Shown here: in pieces, positions 47,944-56,988 of the stretch
How the letters are laid out: every line of letters begins with the position of its first letter
Position numbering within the stretch: the first letter of the stretch is position 1
NCBI RefSeq assembly: GCF_003096275.1
Contig: NZ_QENQ01000001.1
Location: forward strand, 2,228,731-2,292,730
Length of the DNA: 64,000 nt
Source: Sphingomonas pokkalii
GTDB taxonomy: Bacteria; Pseudomonadota; Alphaproteobacteria; Sphingomonadales; Sphingomonadaceae
Direction of reading: 5' to 3'
Position numbers and translations under genes: made by a program
Notes under the pieces: model-generated
What the model was told of the DNA's origin: nothing
Seen by the model: the letters and a program-made list of their open reading frames with translations, nothing else
The model's database searches: none

Positions 47944-48711
47944 TCAGTCGCGCGAACTGCCGAACAGACGCAGCAGGAAGAGGAACATGTTGATGAAGTC
48001 GAGATAGAGGTTCAGCGCCCCCATGATCGCGACCTTGCCCTCTTCGCGGGTACCCGCGACATAGGTGTAGATGCTCTTGATCTTCTGCGTGTCATAGGCG
48101 GTCAGGCCGGCGAAGATCAGCACGCCGATCGCACTGATCACCAGGCTCATCGTGCCCGACTGCAGGAAGATGTTGACGATCGACGCCACGATCAGGCCGA
48201 CCAGGCCGATGATCAGGAAGGTGCCGAAGCCCGACAGATCCTTCTTGGTCGTATAGCCATAGACGCTCAGCGCGGCGAAGCCGGCGGCGGTGCCGAAGAA
48301 CACCTGCGCGATCGACATGTCGGTGTAGGAGACGAAGATCGTCGAGATCGACGCACCCAGCAGGCCGGCATAGGCGAAGAACAGCGCCTTCAGCGTGCCT
48401 TCGGACATGCGGTTCTGGCCGAAGCTCATCGCGAACACGATCGCCAGCGGCGAGATCATCACCACCCAGCCGAGCAGCGTCGGCTGCAGCGACAGGCCAC
48501 GGGCGGTTTCCACCACCTGGAACAGCATCGCCTGCAGCGCACCGACCTTGCCGAACGCCAGCGCGACGATACCGGTCAGCAGCACGCCCGAGAGCATGTA
48601 GTTGTAGACCGACAGCATGTACGACCGGAGCCCCGCGTCATGCGCCGCGGCGCGTGCACTTGCGGTCGCGAAGGGCGACTCGCTCGTGCGGGGATCAGAC
48701 CAGTTAGCCAT
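47944..48711 (-). CDS. Bax inhibitor-1/YccA family membrane protein
   Basis: 255 residues, seven membrane segments. Family features: SYMLSVYNYMLSGVLLTGIVAL, LLGASISTIFVSYTDMSIAQVFF, TYVAGTREEGKVAIMGALNLYLDFINMFLFLLRLFG with the C-terminal LNLYLDFINMFL motif. E. coli YccA modulates FtsH; relatives leak calcium ions. ATG 48711. A sigma70-type promoter lies 41 bases upstream. Confidence 0.93.
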   Translation of the reverse strand: MANWSDPRTSESPFATASARAAAHDAGLRSYMLSVYNYMLSGVLLTGIVALAFGKVGALQAMLFQVVETARGLSLQPTLLGWVVMISPLAIVFAMSFGQNRMSEGTLKALFFAYAGLLGASISTIFVSYTDMSIAQVFFGTAAGFAALSVYGYTTKKDLSGFGTFLIIGLVGLIVASIVNIFLQSGTMSLVISAIGVLIFAGLTAYDTQKIKSIYTYVAGTREEGKVAIMGALNLYLDFINMFLFLLRLFGSSRD

Positions 48712-48751
48712 TCGAAAAACTCCTTTGCCCGGCGCGTTGCCGGATAGCGCG

Positions 48752-48780
48752 AATATCGGCCCGCCCTGCGCCCTTTTCAA
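48752..48780 (-). promoter_or_regulatory. Sigma70-type promoter of the YccA-like gene
   Basis: Minus strand TTGAAA (48775-48780) - 17 bases - GATATT (48752-48757), 41 bases upstream of the ATG at 48711. Confidence 0.6.
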
Positions 48781-48870
48781 GCGAAACCGGGCATAGCAAT
48801 GTTTCGAAACACGCAGCCGACTCGACGCGCGGCCCGCGTTGCACCCAATATCCGCGCTTTCAGGACCAGA

Positions 48871-49410
48871 ATGATGCATCGCCTGTTCGTCGGCTTCCGT
48901 CCTCCCCCAGCGATTCGCGCGCAATTGCAGGCGCTGGCCGGGGGCGTCGCGAGCGCGCGCTGGCAGGATGACGAGCAGCTGCACTGCACCTTGCGCTATA
49001 TCGGCGAGGTGGAACGCCCCCGCGCCGAAGACATTGCGGTCGCGCTCGGATCGCTGCGCTTCGCCCCGTTCGAGCTGGCGGTCGACGGGGTCGGCGAATT
49101 CGATTCGCGCGGCCGCCCCAATGCGCTCTGGGCGGGTCTTCGCCCGCAGGATCAGGTCACGCAGCTCCACCAGAAGATCGATCAGGCACTGGTCCGCCTC
49201 GGCCTCGAACCCGAACGGCGCGCCTATCGCCCGCACATCACCCTCGCCCGGATGAATGTGCCGGCCGGCACCAATGCCCGCTTCCTGCAGGACCATGCCG
49301 GGCTGACCAGCCCGCCCTTCCGCGTCGATGCCTTTCTGCTGTTCGAAAGCCATCTCGGCCGGGAGGGCGCGCGCTACGCAGCGATCGAGCGCTACCCGCT
49401 CCGCCCCTGA
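48871..49410 (+). CDS. thpR: RNA 2',3'-cyclic phosphodiesterase
   Basis: 179 residues, 2H phosphoesterase family (former LigT). The two HxTx motifs are HCTLRYIGEV near residue 39 and HITLARMNV near 120. Opening MHRLFVGFRPPPAIRAQLQAL is typical. Opens 2',3'-cyclic phosphates in RNA. The ATG could be 48871 or 48874. It runs convergent to the TetR gene and overlaps its end by 19 bases. Confidence 0.92.
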   Translation: MMHRLFVGFRPPPAIRAQLQALAGGVASARWQDDEQLHCTLRYIGEVERPRAEDIAVALGSLRFAPFELAVDGVGEFDSRGRPNALWAGLRPQDQVTQLHQKIDQALVRLGLEPERRAYRPHITLARMNVPAGTNARFLQDHAGLTSPPFRVDAFLLFESHLGREGARYAAIERYPLRP

Positions 49411-49958
49411 TCGCCGGCGATTCCATCCGCCAGCAGCGCCAGCGCCGCCGCGATCGGCGCATCGGCGGCGGGCAGCTTGCCGTCCAGCGCCAGCGTCGCC
49501 AGCCCGTGCACCGTGCCCCAGGCGGCCATCGTCGCGGTTGCGGGATCGCGGCACGCCAGCGATGCGACGCGCCGGGAAAGGATCTCGAACGCCTCGCCAT
49601 AACGCCCCGGCGGCATCTCGCACCCCGGCTCGCCCCGGAACATCAGGCGGAACAGCGCCGGCCGCGCCTGGGCGAAATGGAAATAGGCGACGCCCTGCGC
49701 CACCAGTGCGGCGCGGGGGCTGTCGGCCGCATCCGCCCGGGCCAGCGCCTCGGCCAGCATCGCAAAACCGGCTTCCGCGACCGCGCCGAGCAGCGCCGCC
49801 TTGTCCGCGAAATGGCGATAGGGCGCCATGGCGGAAACGCCGGTCGCCTTGGCCAGCGCCCGCAAGGTCACCCCGTCGCCGCCGCCCTGGTCGAGCAGCG
49901 CGATCGCCGCCGCCACCAGGCGCTGGCGCAATCCGCCCTCGGCGGCACCATTTTCCAT
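49392..49958 (-). CDS. TetR/AcrR family regulator
   Basis: 188 residues. DNA-binding N-terminus RQRLVAAAIALLDQGGGDGVTLRALAKATGVSAMAPYRHFADKAALLGAV, the TetR helix-turn-helix, then the ligand-binding part (LVAQGVAYFHFAQARPALFRLMFRGE, typical of TetR_C_33/WHG domain). ATG 49958 is used; an upstream frame to 50006 would read through the operators. It is divergent from the DUF4188 gene and likely represses it and itself. Confidence 0.9.
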   Translation of the reverse strand: MENGAAEGGLRQRLVAAAIALLDQGGGDGVTLRALAKATGVSAMAPYRHFADKAALLGAVAEAGFAMLAEALARADAADSPRAALVAQGVAYFHFAQARPALFRLMFRGEPGCEMPPGRYGEAFEILSRRVASLACRDPATATMAAWGTVHGLATLALDGKLPAADAPIAAALALLADGIAGDQGRSG

Positions 49959-49961
49959 CTT

Positions 49962-50004
49962 GTTTACACCGTAAACTTCGCTATCGATGGTGTACGTTGT
50001 AAAC
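49962..50004. promoter_or_regulatory. Two copies of a TetR-type operator
   Basis: GTTTACACCGTAAAC at 49962-49976 (perfect GTTTAC-N3-GTAAAC) and GTGTACGTTGTAAAC at 49990-50004 (one mismatch), 28 bases apart in the divergent TetR/DUF4188 promoter. An AT-rich island in high-GC DNA. Confidence 0.75.
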
Positions 50005-50017
50005 AAGGAAGCCTGCC

Positions 50018-50488
50018 ATGCAAGCCACCGCGCTCCGCGAGACGGTCGATCTCGCCGCCTATCCCGATCTGATCGTCGTCATCCTCGGGTTCAAGCTGCG
50101 CCGCCTGCGCGCGCTTCCCGCGATGCTGCGGATCGGCCGCGGCCTTGCCGCGATCCGCAAGAACCCGCCCGAGGGATTGCTGGCCGAAGACGGGATGCTG
50201 TTCGGGTGGAACCATGTCGGCTTCCGCCAATATTGGCGCGATCTGCCCAGCCTGGAGGCGTTCACGCGCAGCGCACCGCACAGCGTCTGGTGGCAGGATT
50301 TCCTCAAGGATCCCCACGGCGCCGGCTTCTGGCACGAAGCCTATGGCGCACGGGGGATCGAGGCGGTGTATGTCAATCTGCCCGGCCAGCGCCTGGGCCT
50401 CGGCATGTTCGCGCCGCGGGCGCGGCCGGTGGGCACCTTGTTATCGTCGCGGCAGCGGATGCAGGCCCATGCCGGGGTAGAAGGGTAA
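50018..50488 (+). CDS. DUF4188 protein
   Basis: 156 residues. Opening DLIVVILGFKLRRLRALPAMLRIGRGLAAIRKNPPEGLLAEDGMLFGWNHVGFRQYWR, and C-terminal GIEAVYVNLPGQRLGLGMFAPRARPVG, the DUF4188 pattern (alpha-beta barrel, related to monooxygenase-like folds). Function unknown. Divergent from TetR, with both operators in front, so likely its target. Confidence 0.85.
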   Translation: MQATALRETVDLAAYPDLIVVILGFKLRRLRALPAMLRIGRGLAAIRKNPPEGLLAEDGMLFGWNHVGFRQYWRDLPSLEAFTRSAPHSVWWQDFLKDPHGAGFWHEAYGARGIEAVYVNLPGQRLGLGMFAPRARPVGTLLSSRQRMQAHAGVEG

Positions 50489-50502
50489 GGCCCTGGGCGC
50501 CG

Positions 50503-51900
50503 TCAGAACGACGCCCAGTCGCCCTCTCCGCCGGCCATTGCCGGGGCGGCGGCAGCGGCGGCGCGCGCCTTCGGCGCCACGGTGGTGCGCGCGATCGCCG
50601 GGCGCTTGAGCGGCAGGTTCATCCGTGCATTGCCATCGCCGCCATCGACGGTGAAGGCCATGGCCTGCACCTTCAGCGCCTCGACCTCGCCGCTCAGGTT
50701 GCGCGCGGCGGCCGAAGTTTCCTCCACCATCGCGGCATTCTGCTGCGTCGCCTGGTCCATCACGTTCATCGCCGTGGTGATCTCGCCGATCGAAGAGGCC
50801 TGGGCCTGGTTCGCGGTCGCCATGCTGCCGAGCAGATCGTGCACCTCGCGGACGTCGTTGGCGATCGCCGCAAAGGCGTCGTCGACGCGCTGCACCATGC
50901 CCACCGCGGCGGTCACGTCGGTCTGGGTGGCGGTCAGCTGCTCGCGGGCGCGGCCGGCTTCCTCCTCGGCACGCATCGCGAGCGCCGAGACGAGATCGGC
51001 GACCACCGCGAAGCCGCGGCCCGCTTCGCCGGCACGGCCGGCCTCGACCGCGGCGTTCATCGCGAGCACCCGCGTCTGGAAGGCGATCTTGTCGAGGCCC
51101 TCGATCACGTCGTCGATGCCCTTGGCGCTTTCCGAAACGCGGCTCATCGCCGAAACCGCCTGATCCGCCACGCTGCGGCCGGCTTCGACCGATCCGATCG
51201 CGCCGTCAGCCCGCGCCACCGTCTGGGTGGAAGCGGTTGCCGTGCCGCGCAGCCGCTGATCCATCTCGCTGATCGAGGCGACCGTCTCTTCCAGGCTGGC
51301 AGCGGCGCCTTCGGTCCGGCGCGACAGGTCTTCGGAGGCGCTGGCGATTTCCGACGCACCGTTGCTGATCGTCTCGGCCGAGATCCGCACGGAACGGACC
51401 AGATCGCGCAGCGAGGCCAGCGCTTCGTTGAAATTGGTCTTGAGCTGCGCGTTGGCGCCGGGGAAGTCGACGGTCACATCGGCGGTCAGGTCGCCCGCGG
51501 CCAGCCGCTGGAGCGACGCACCCAGCACCCGCACCACGTCGGCCTGCTGCTCCGCGGCTTCCTTCTGCGCCACGGCGGCGTCGCGGAAGATCAGCATCCC
51601 GCGCGAGATGCGGCCCACGCAATCCTCATAATCGGTATGCGCGATCGGCGAGGTCAGATCGCCGGCGGCAAGCCCTTCCATCCGAAGAACGGTGGCGACA
51701 TAGGGATCGGCAATCGCCCGGCTGAACCTGCGGGTGACGGCGAAGGCGCCGCCGATCACCCCCAGGCTGAGCCCAAGCCCGACATAGGTGGGCAAAAGCG
51801 CGTTCATCACCGTCAGAAGCAGCATCACACCGAGCATTGCGTTGAAGGAAAACTTCAACTTCTCCCGAATGGGTGCTTTCACTTCGAACCAATGCAACAT
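50503..51900 (-). CDS. Methyl-accepting chemotaxis protein without a periplasmic sensor
   Basis: 465 residues. Two closely spaced membrane segments (MLGVMLLLTVMNALLPTYVGLGLSLGVIGGAFAV) with almost no external loop, two HAMP-like segments (about 55-105 and 125-170), then the coiled-coil signalling domain with tip DKIAFQTRVLAMNAAVEAGR, then AGEAGRGFAVVADLVSALAM. The tip differs from the usual QTNILALNAAVEAARAGE...EVRSLA. The protein ends in GDWASF, like the W-x-x-F CheR/CheB tether. No che genes are near. Any signal would be sensed inside the cell or membrane. Confidence 0.88.
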   Translation of the reverse strand: MLHWFEVKAPIREKLKFSFNAMLGVMLLLTVMNALLPTYVGLGLSLGVIGGAFAVTRRFSRAIADPYVATVLRMEGLAAGDLTSPIAHTDYEDCVGRISRGMLIFRDAAVAQKEAAEQQADVVRVLGASLQRLAAGDLTADVTVDFPGANAQLKTNFNEALASLRDLVRSVRISAETISNGASEIASASEDLSRRTEGAAASLEETVASISEMDQRLRGTATASTQTVARADGAIGSVEAGRSVADQAVSAMSRVSESAKGIDDVIEGLDKIAFQTRVLAMNAAVEAGRAGEAGRGFAVVADLVSALAMRAEEEAGRAREQLTATQTDVTAAVGMVQRVDDAFAAIANDVREVHDLLGSMATANQAQASSIGEITTAMNVMDQATQQNAAMVEETSAAARNLSGEVEALKVQAMAFTVDGGDGNARMNLPLKRPAIARTTVAPKARAAAAAAPAMAGGEGDWASF

Positions 51901-52077
51901 TTGCGCTTCCTTGATCTGCGGACCGGTGGGCGCGCTGCGCTCGCAGAGAAGCCCTGCGAGCGTGCGCCTCTGAACCGCATTGTAGGCGTGTTTCGACTTG
52001 AAAGGTCCAAATTGCCATCAACCGGAAACAATATGTCTTTTCGATCATAAGGTCTTACGTATTTTCCCGTAACCCGA

Positions 52078-53205
52078 TCATCCTTTGCCGGGTTCGATCA
52101 GGAACTTCTCGCCGGTCGCCTTGCGCTCATAGGCGCGCAGCACCTCGGGGTTCAGCGCCTCCGCCAGACCGATCGCGCGCGTGTAGCGGCTGGCGAAGGT
52201 GGTGGTCAGTTCGCCCAGCACGCGGCGGCGCATCGCGCCCACCACTTCGCCGCCGGCGCGTTGCAGGAACGGCATCAATAGCCAGCCCGAAACGCTCCAC
52301 TGGAAGCCGAAGGCCAGCCGGTTCAGCGTGGTCGGCGCCAGATCCAGCGCGCCATAGATATAAAGCTGCTTGAACTGGTCGGAGCCATAGCGGCTATAGT
52401 CCGTCATCGCCCGCACCGCGGCGGCTTCCATCGCCTGCAGGATATCGCTGCCCAGCGCGCCCCCACCGATCGCGTCGAAGGCGATGGTCGCCCCGGTCTC
52501 CGCCACCGCATCGACCAGCCTGGCGCGGAAGTCCTCGTCCTTGCTGTTGAGCACATGCGTCGCGCCGATGCCGCGCAGGATCGCGGCCTGTTCCTCGGAT
52601 CGCACGATGTTCACCAAGGGGATGCCGTCCGCCCGGCAGAGCTTCTGCAACATCTGCCCCAGATTGGAGGCGGCGGCGGTGTGCACGATCGCCTTGTGCC
52701 CCTCACGCCGCGCCGTCTCGACAAAGCCCAGCGCGGTCATCGGATTGACGAACAGCGCCGCACCGTCCGCCGCGCTCGCGCCTTCGGGCAGCGGCACCAC
52801 CTCGCGCGCCTTCAGCGTGCGATAATCGGCGAACATCGCCCCTCCCGCCATGCCGACGCGCTTGCCGAGCAGCCCCTGCGCCTCCGATCCGGCGGCGACC
52901 ACCGTGCCGGCGCCTTCATTGCCCACCGGCAGCGACTGGCCCAGCCGCGCCTTCATGCTCGCCAGCCGGCCCTGCGGCACGTCGAACACCAGCACCGGGG
53001 CGTCCGCGGTGCCTTCCTCGCGCAGCGTGTCGATCTGCGCCGGCCCCAGCAACAGCCCCAGGTCGCTCGGATTGATCGGCGCCGCCTCCACCTGCACCAC
53101 CACGGCGTCCGGGGCAGGATCGCCATGCGTCACCTGCTCCAGCGACAGGCGCAGTGTGCCGTCTTCGTTCAGGGTCGAGCGTAGTTCGCGTCCGGTGAAT
53201 GCCAT
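52078..53205 (-). CDS. Zinc-binding-type (quinone reductase-like) dehydrogenase, MDR superfamily
   Basis: 375 residues. GroES-like part with APINPSDLGLLLGPAQ, then VGNEGAGTVVAAGSEAQGLLGKRVG, and cofactor part AIVHTAAASNLGQMLQKLC, FDAIGGG. The catalytic-zinc residues of classical alcohol dehydrogenases are not obvious, so it is more like NADPH:quinone reductases. ATG at 53205. It follows the LMW-PTP gene by 19 bases and may be co-transcribed. Confidence 0.87.
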   Translation of the reverse strand: MAFTGRELRSTLNEDGTLRLSLEQVTHGDPAPDAVVVQVEAAPINPSDLGLLLGPAQIDTLREEGTADAPVLVFDVPQGRLASMKARLGQSLPVGNEGAGTVVAAGSEAQGLLGKRVGMAGGAMFADYRTLKAREVVPLPEGASAADGAALFVNPMTALGFVETARREGHKAIVHTAAASNLGQMLQKLCRADGIPLVNIVRSEEQAAILRGIGATHVLNSKDEDFRARLVDAVAETGATIAFDAIGGGALGSDILQAMEAAAVRAMTDYSRYGSDQFKQLYIYGALDLAPTTLNRLAFGFQWSVSGWLLMPFLQRAGGEVVGAMRRRVLGELTTTFASRYTRAIGLAEALNPEVLRAYERKATGEKFLIEPGKG

Positions 53206-53224
53206 TCCATCTCTCCTTCAAGCT

Positions 53225-53698
53225 TCAGCAATGTTCAACGAGCGCGCGTACCAGCATGTCCGCCGCGGTGCGCACTTCGTCCCAGGTGCGATCGAATCCG
53301 TCGGGGCCGCCATAATAGGGATCGTCCACGCCCTGCCCCTCCCAGCCGGGCACCACGTCCAGCAACAGCCGCAGCCGCGCGCGGCCGCCACCGGCCGGCG
53401 CGATCCGGCGCAGATCGGCCAGATTCTGCGGATCGAGTGCGAGGATATGGTCGAACCGCTCGAAATCGGCGCGCGCCACCTGCCGCGCGCGCTGGCCGGC
53501 GATATCGATGCCGTGCTTCGCCGCCACCGCGATCGATCGCCGGTCCGGCCGGCTGCCGACATGCCAGTCGCCGGTGCCGGCGGAATCGGCGATCGCGTCC
53601 ACGCCCGCCGCCTCGGCGGCTGCCCGGAACGCCGCCTCGGCCAGCGGCGAGCGACAGATATTGCCCAGACAGACGAACAGGAATGCCGGTTTGTGCAT
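53225..53698 (-). CDS. Low-molecular-weight protein tyrosine phosphatase
   Basis: 157 residues. Signature loop VCLGNICRSPLAEAAF (C-x5-R), later DPYYGGPDGFDRTWDEV with the general-acid Asp in DDPYYGG. Opening MHKPAFLF. The ATG 53698 is preferred (AGGATG upstream); the Met at 53710 lacks spacing for a ribosome site. Removes phosphate from tyrosines or small molecules; target unknown, and no cognate tyrosine kinase is visible. Confidence 0.92.
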   Translation of the reverse strand: MHKPAFLFVCLGNICRSPLAEAAFRAAAEAAGVDAIADSAGTGDWHVGSRPDRRSIAVAAKHGIDIAGQRARQVARADFERFDHILALDPQNLADLRRIAPAGGGRARLRLLLDVVPGWEGQGVDDPYYGGPDGFDRTWDEVRTAADMLVRALVEHC

Positions 53699-53778
53699 CG
53701 GGAAAATCATCCTTTCGTAAAATGGGTACGCTCTGCTAGCGTTCCGGGCAATGGCGCGAACGCGCCGGAGGAGAGGAT

Positions 53779-55347
53779 ATGGCGAGCAATTCCCCCGCAC
53801 CCGATTCGGGCAGTGCGCGCCCCTATGCCTGGTACGTGCTGTCGCTGCTGCTGCTCGTCTATATTCTCAATTTCGTCGATCGCCAGATCGTCGCGATCCT
53901 GGCGGACGACATCAAGCGCGACCTGAAGCTGAACGATCAGGATATCGGCTTTCTCTATGGCACCGCCTTCGGCGTCTTCTATGCGCTGTTCGGCATTCCG
54001 CTCGGCCGGCTGGCAGACAATTGGCACCGGGTACGCCTGATGACGGCAGGGCTGGCGCTGTGGTCGAGCATGACGGCACTGTCCGGCTTCGCCCGCAACG
54101 GGACGGCGCTGGCGCTGGCGCGGATCGGCGTGGGCGTGGGCGAAGCCAGCGCCGGCCCTGCCGCCTATTCGCTCATCTCCGATTGGTTTCCCCGCCGGCT
54201 GCGCGCCACCGCGCTCGTGCTCTATTCGTCGGGCATCTATCTGGGCGGCGGCTGTTCGCTGCTGATCGGCGCCACGATCGTCCAGCGCTGGAACCTGGCC
54301 TATCCTGCCGGCGGACCGCTCGGCCTGGTCGGGTGGCAGGCGGCGTTTCTCGCGGTGGGCCTGCCCGGTCTGCTCGTCGCCGCCTGGACGTTCACGCTGC
54401 GCGAGCCGCCCCGCGGCCTTTCCGAAGGGATCGAGACGCCCGCCCATCCGGCGCCGTTCCGCGCGTTCTTCGAAGAACTGGTCACCATCGTCCCGCCCTT
54501 CACGCTGATCGGCGCGGCGCGGCTGGGCTTCGGCGTGCTCGCCCGCAACCTGGCGGTGCTCGCGCTGGTCGCCGGCATGGTGGCGCTGCTGGTCGCCCTG
54601 GGCGAGCCGCCGGCGCAATGGATCGCGATCGGCATCGGCGTCTATGCGGTCTATAGCTGGGCGGTGGCGCTCAAGCGGCGCGATCCGCCCACCTATGCCC
54701 TGATCCTCGGCACGCCGGCCTTTCTGTGCGTGGTGCTGGCCTATGGCCTCAACACCTTCCTCGCATATGCGATGGCGGCCTTCGCCCCCAGTTTCGTCCG
54801 GCGCAGCTTCGCCATCCCGCCCGAACAATTGGGCGAAGTCGGCTTCTGGATCGGTGCGCCGGCGGCGTTGGCCGGCTTTCTCGGCGTCACGCTCGCCGGG
54901 CGCGTCGCCGATCATCTGCGCGCGCATAGTCCGGTGGGGCGGCTCCATGTCATCTTGTTCGGCTGCCTCGCGCCGCTGCTGCCGATGGCGCTCGCCTTCA
55001 CCGCGCGCACGCCGGCCATGGCCTATACGATGCTGCCGATCGCGCAGTTCCTGATCTGCGGCGCGCTGGGCGCCGCCGCCGCGACGACGCAGGATCTGGT
55101 GCTGCCGCGGATGCGCGGCACCGCCACCGCCGCCTTCTTCATCGGCACCACGCTGATCGGGCTGGCGCTCGGGCCGTATCTCGCCGGCCGTATCTCCACG
55201 CTTACCGGCGATCTCGGCACCGGCGTGCTGTCGTTGTTCGCCAGCGTGCCCCTTGCGCTCGGCGCGATCGTCGCGGCCTATCGGCTGCTGCCGGCGGCGG
55301 AATCGTCGAAGCTGCGCCGCGCCCGCGCCGCCGGCGAGGCGCTATAG
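53779..55347 (+). CDS. MFS transporter, Spinster-like
   Basis: 522 residues, 12 membrane segments. Opening LLLLVYILNFVDRQIVAILADDIKRDLKLNDQDIGFLYG, motif A-like GRLADNWHRVRLM, GVGVGEASAGPAAYSLISDWFP, PPEQLGEVGFWIG. This is the SPNS-like group of exporters that handle lipids, sugars or drugs. Substrate unknown. A middle insert (about 215-260) is more hydrophobic and longer than usual. Confidence 0.9.
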   Translation: MASNSPAPDSGSARPYAWYVLSLLLLVYILNFVDRQIVAILADDIKRDLKLNDQDIGFLYGTAFGVFYALFGIPLGRLADNWHRVRLMTAGLALWSSMTALSGFARNGTALALARIGVGVGEASAGPAAYSLISDWFPRRLRATALVLYSSGIYLGGGCSLLIGATIVQRWNLAYPAGGPLGLVGWQAAFLAVGLPGLLVAAWTFTLREPPRGLSEGIETPAHPAPFRAFFEELVTIVPPFTLIGAARLGFGVLARNLAVLALVAGMVALLVALGEPPAQWIAIGIGVYAVYSWAVALKRRDPPTYALILGTPAFLCVVLAYGLNTFLAYAMAAFAPSFVRRSFAIPPEQLGEVGFWIGAPAALAGFLGVTLAGRVADHLRAHSPVGRLHVILFGCLAPLLPMALAFTARTPAMAYTMLPIAQFLICGALGAAAATTQDLVLPRMRGTATAAFFIGTTLIGLALGPYLAGRISTLTGDLGTGVLSLFASVPLALGAIVAAYRLLPAAESSKLRRARAAGEAL

Positions 55348-55420
55348 CCGCAGAAATGGGAATCGCCCCTCCCCGCCCGAAGGCTCAAGAACGGGCCGAT
55401 CCGATCGGCTTCCGCCGGCG

Positions 55421-55954
55421 TCAGACGGTCTGGAACACGCCGCAGGCGATCCGACCGCCGCTGTTGCCGGCAGGATCGGTCTTATAGTCGTCCTCGCCCG
55501 CATGGACGACCAGCGCGGCGCCGTCCGCATCCATCAGCGCGGCGAAGCTGCCGCCTTCCAGCATGAAGCGGCCATGGCCGTCGCCCTTCTCGTCGACCTT
55601 CAGGTTCGGCAGGTCGCCGCCATGCGGCCCCATCGGATTGTCCTTGCCGTGTTGCTTCCCGGTGGGGTTCCAATGCCCGCCCGCGCTGGCGAAGTCGGGC
55701 GCCGTGCATTTGCCGATGGTGTGGACATGCACGCCATGCGATCCCGGCGTCAGGCCGCGAACATCCACCAGCACGCGAATCGATCCGTCGATTTCCTCGG
55801 CAACCGCCGTGCCGATGGTCTTGCCCGCCGCATCGTGCAGCTCGGCCTGGGCGCGATAATGGCCCGCCATGTAGCGCGCATTCTGCGCCTTGGTCACGCA
55901 ACCGGATAACGCCATCGCCACCAGCCCCCCCACGACCAGAACCCGTCCCTTCAT
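55421..55954 (-). CDS. sodC: Cu/Zn superoxide dismutase, lipoprotein
   Basis: 177 residues with a lipobox (LVAMALSGC). Copper ligands in HGVHVHTIGKC and GPHGGDLPNL, the disulphide Cys in TIGKC and GGRIACGVF, zinc-binding region HWNPTGKQHGKDNPMGPHGG, conserved Arg GGRIAC. Converts superoxide to peroxide in the envelope; the exported catalase at 4240-5883 could remove that peroxide. ATG 55954. Convergent with the MFS gene. Confidence 0.94.
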   Translation of the reverse strand: MKGRVLVVGGLVAMALSGCVTKAQNARYMAGHYRAQAELHDAAGKTIGTAVAEEIDGSIRVLVDVRGLTPGSHGVHVHTIGKCTAPDFASAGGHWNPTGKQHGKDNPMGPHGGDLPNLKVDEKGDGHGRFMLEGGSFAALMDADGAALVVHAGEDDYKTDPAGNSGGRIACGVFQTV

Positions 55955-56147
55955 GCGAACTACTCCCGCCTGTGCCATGGTTCCCGTAATGGGCGCTTCG
56001 TCGCTGCGTTCCAAGGGGGCGCGGCGCGTTTGCCGTGGCCTGGTTTCGGTTTGCCGCAGCATTTACTTTTCGTTAATAGTCTTGGGCGACCGTCGAAACC
56101 CGTAGAGCGTCGAACGGACGCGGCGACTTCATCAGGGGAAATCAATC

Positions 56148-56807
56148 ATGTACCGGCTTGCCAGTACGCTGCTTGCCTTGCCTGCGCTCGCCGCATGTCA
56201 GCCGGGCACAACCGCGGTCCATGCGATCGCGGCAGTGGAGCCGGCGCCGCCGCCGCCGCTTTGGCGCACCCGTATCGCCGAGGCCGATCTCCCGCGCCTC
56301 GAAGCGCTGCCGGGCGAATGGCAGCGGCTGTATACCGGGCTGCGCGCGCCGATCCGGGTGAAGACCGGTGCGGTGCTCGATCCGGCAGCGGGGCAGCCGC
56401 ACCCGGCACTGCCGCCCGGCTCCTATCGCTGCCGCACGCTGCGGCTCCGTCCGGCGCCCAGGGGCGGCGCGCAGGTCCAGCCGACCCCCAACGGCTTCTG
56501 CTTCATCTCCGCCGCCGACGCGGCCGACGAAGACGCGCCGCTCGGCCTCGCCAAGCAGACGGGGACGGACATCGTCGCCGGCTATGTCTTCCCCGATGGC
56601 AAGCGCGCGGTGTTCCTCGGCGCGCGCCAGCGCAAGGCGGGGGCCAACGACATCGGCTATGGCGGCGCCGGCCCGCGCGACGTGGTCGGGCTGGTCGAAC
56701 GCTTCGGTCCGTTCCGCTGGCGGCTCGCGGTTCCGGGCGAGCGCCCCGGCACGATCGACCTGTACGAACTCACCCCCGTCCCCGCCGAGGGACAGCCCAA
56801 GGGCTGA
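56148..56807 (+). CDS. DUF4893 lipoprotein, second copy
   Basis: 219 residues with a lipobox (LPALAAC). Shares with the 28784 protein the PPGSYRCRT element and a C-terminal FGPFRWRLAVPGERPGTIDLYELTPV. A proline-rich spacer (VEPAPPPPLWRTRI) follows the signal. ATG 56148 with GGGG upstream. Function unknown; two diverged copies in one window. Confidence 0.82.
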   Translation: MYRLASTLLALPALAACQPGTTAVHAIAAVEPAPPPPLWRTRIAEADLPRLEALPGEWQRLYTGLRAPIRVKTGAVLDPAAGQPHPALPPGSYRCRTLRLRPAPRGGAQVQPTPNGFCFISAADAADEDAPLGLAKQTGTDIVAGYVFPDGKRAVFLGARQRKAGANDIGYGGAGPRDVVGLVERFGPFRWRLAVPGERPGTIDLYELTPVPAEGQPKG

Positions 56808-56988
56808 TCGCCCGCCCGTTCATGGCAGCGACAGGAACCGTTGCCGCGGTGCAACAGGTGCCGTGAAAAGGTTTGCCGCGACGCAACCTTCGCCGCCGCC
56901 CCGGCATTAGACCCAGCATCCCCGCCCGCCGCCGACGCTCGGCCAGGCGAGAGGATGTTCGGTTTAATAGCGTACGAGGTTCATCCCA

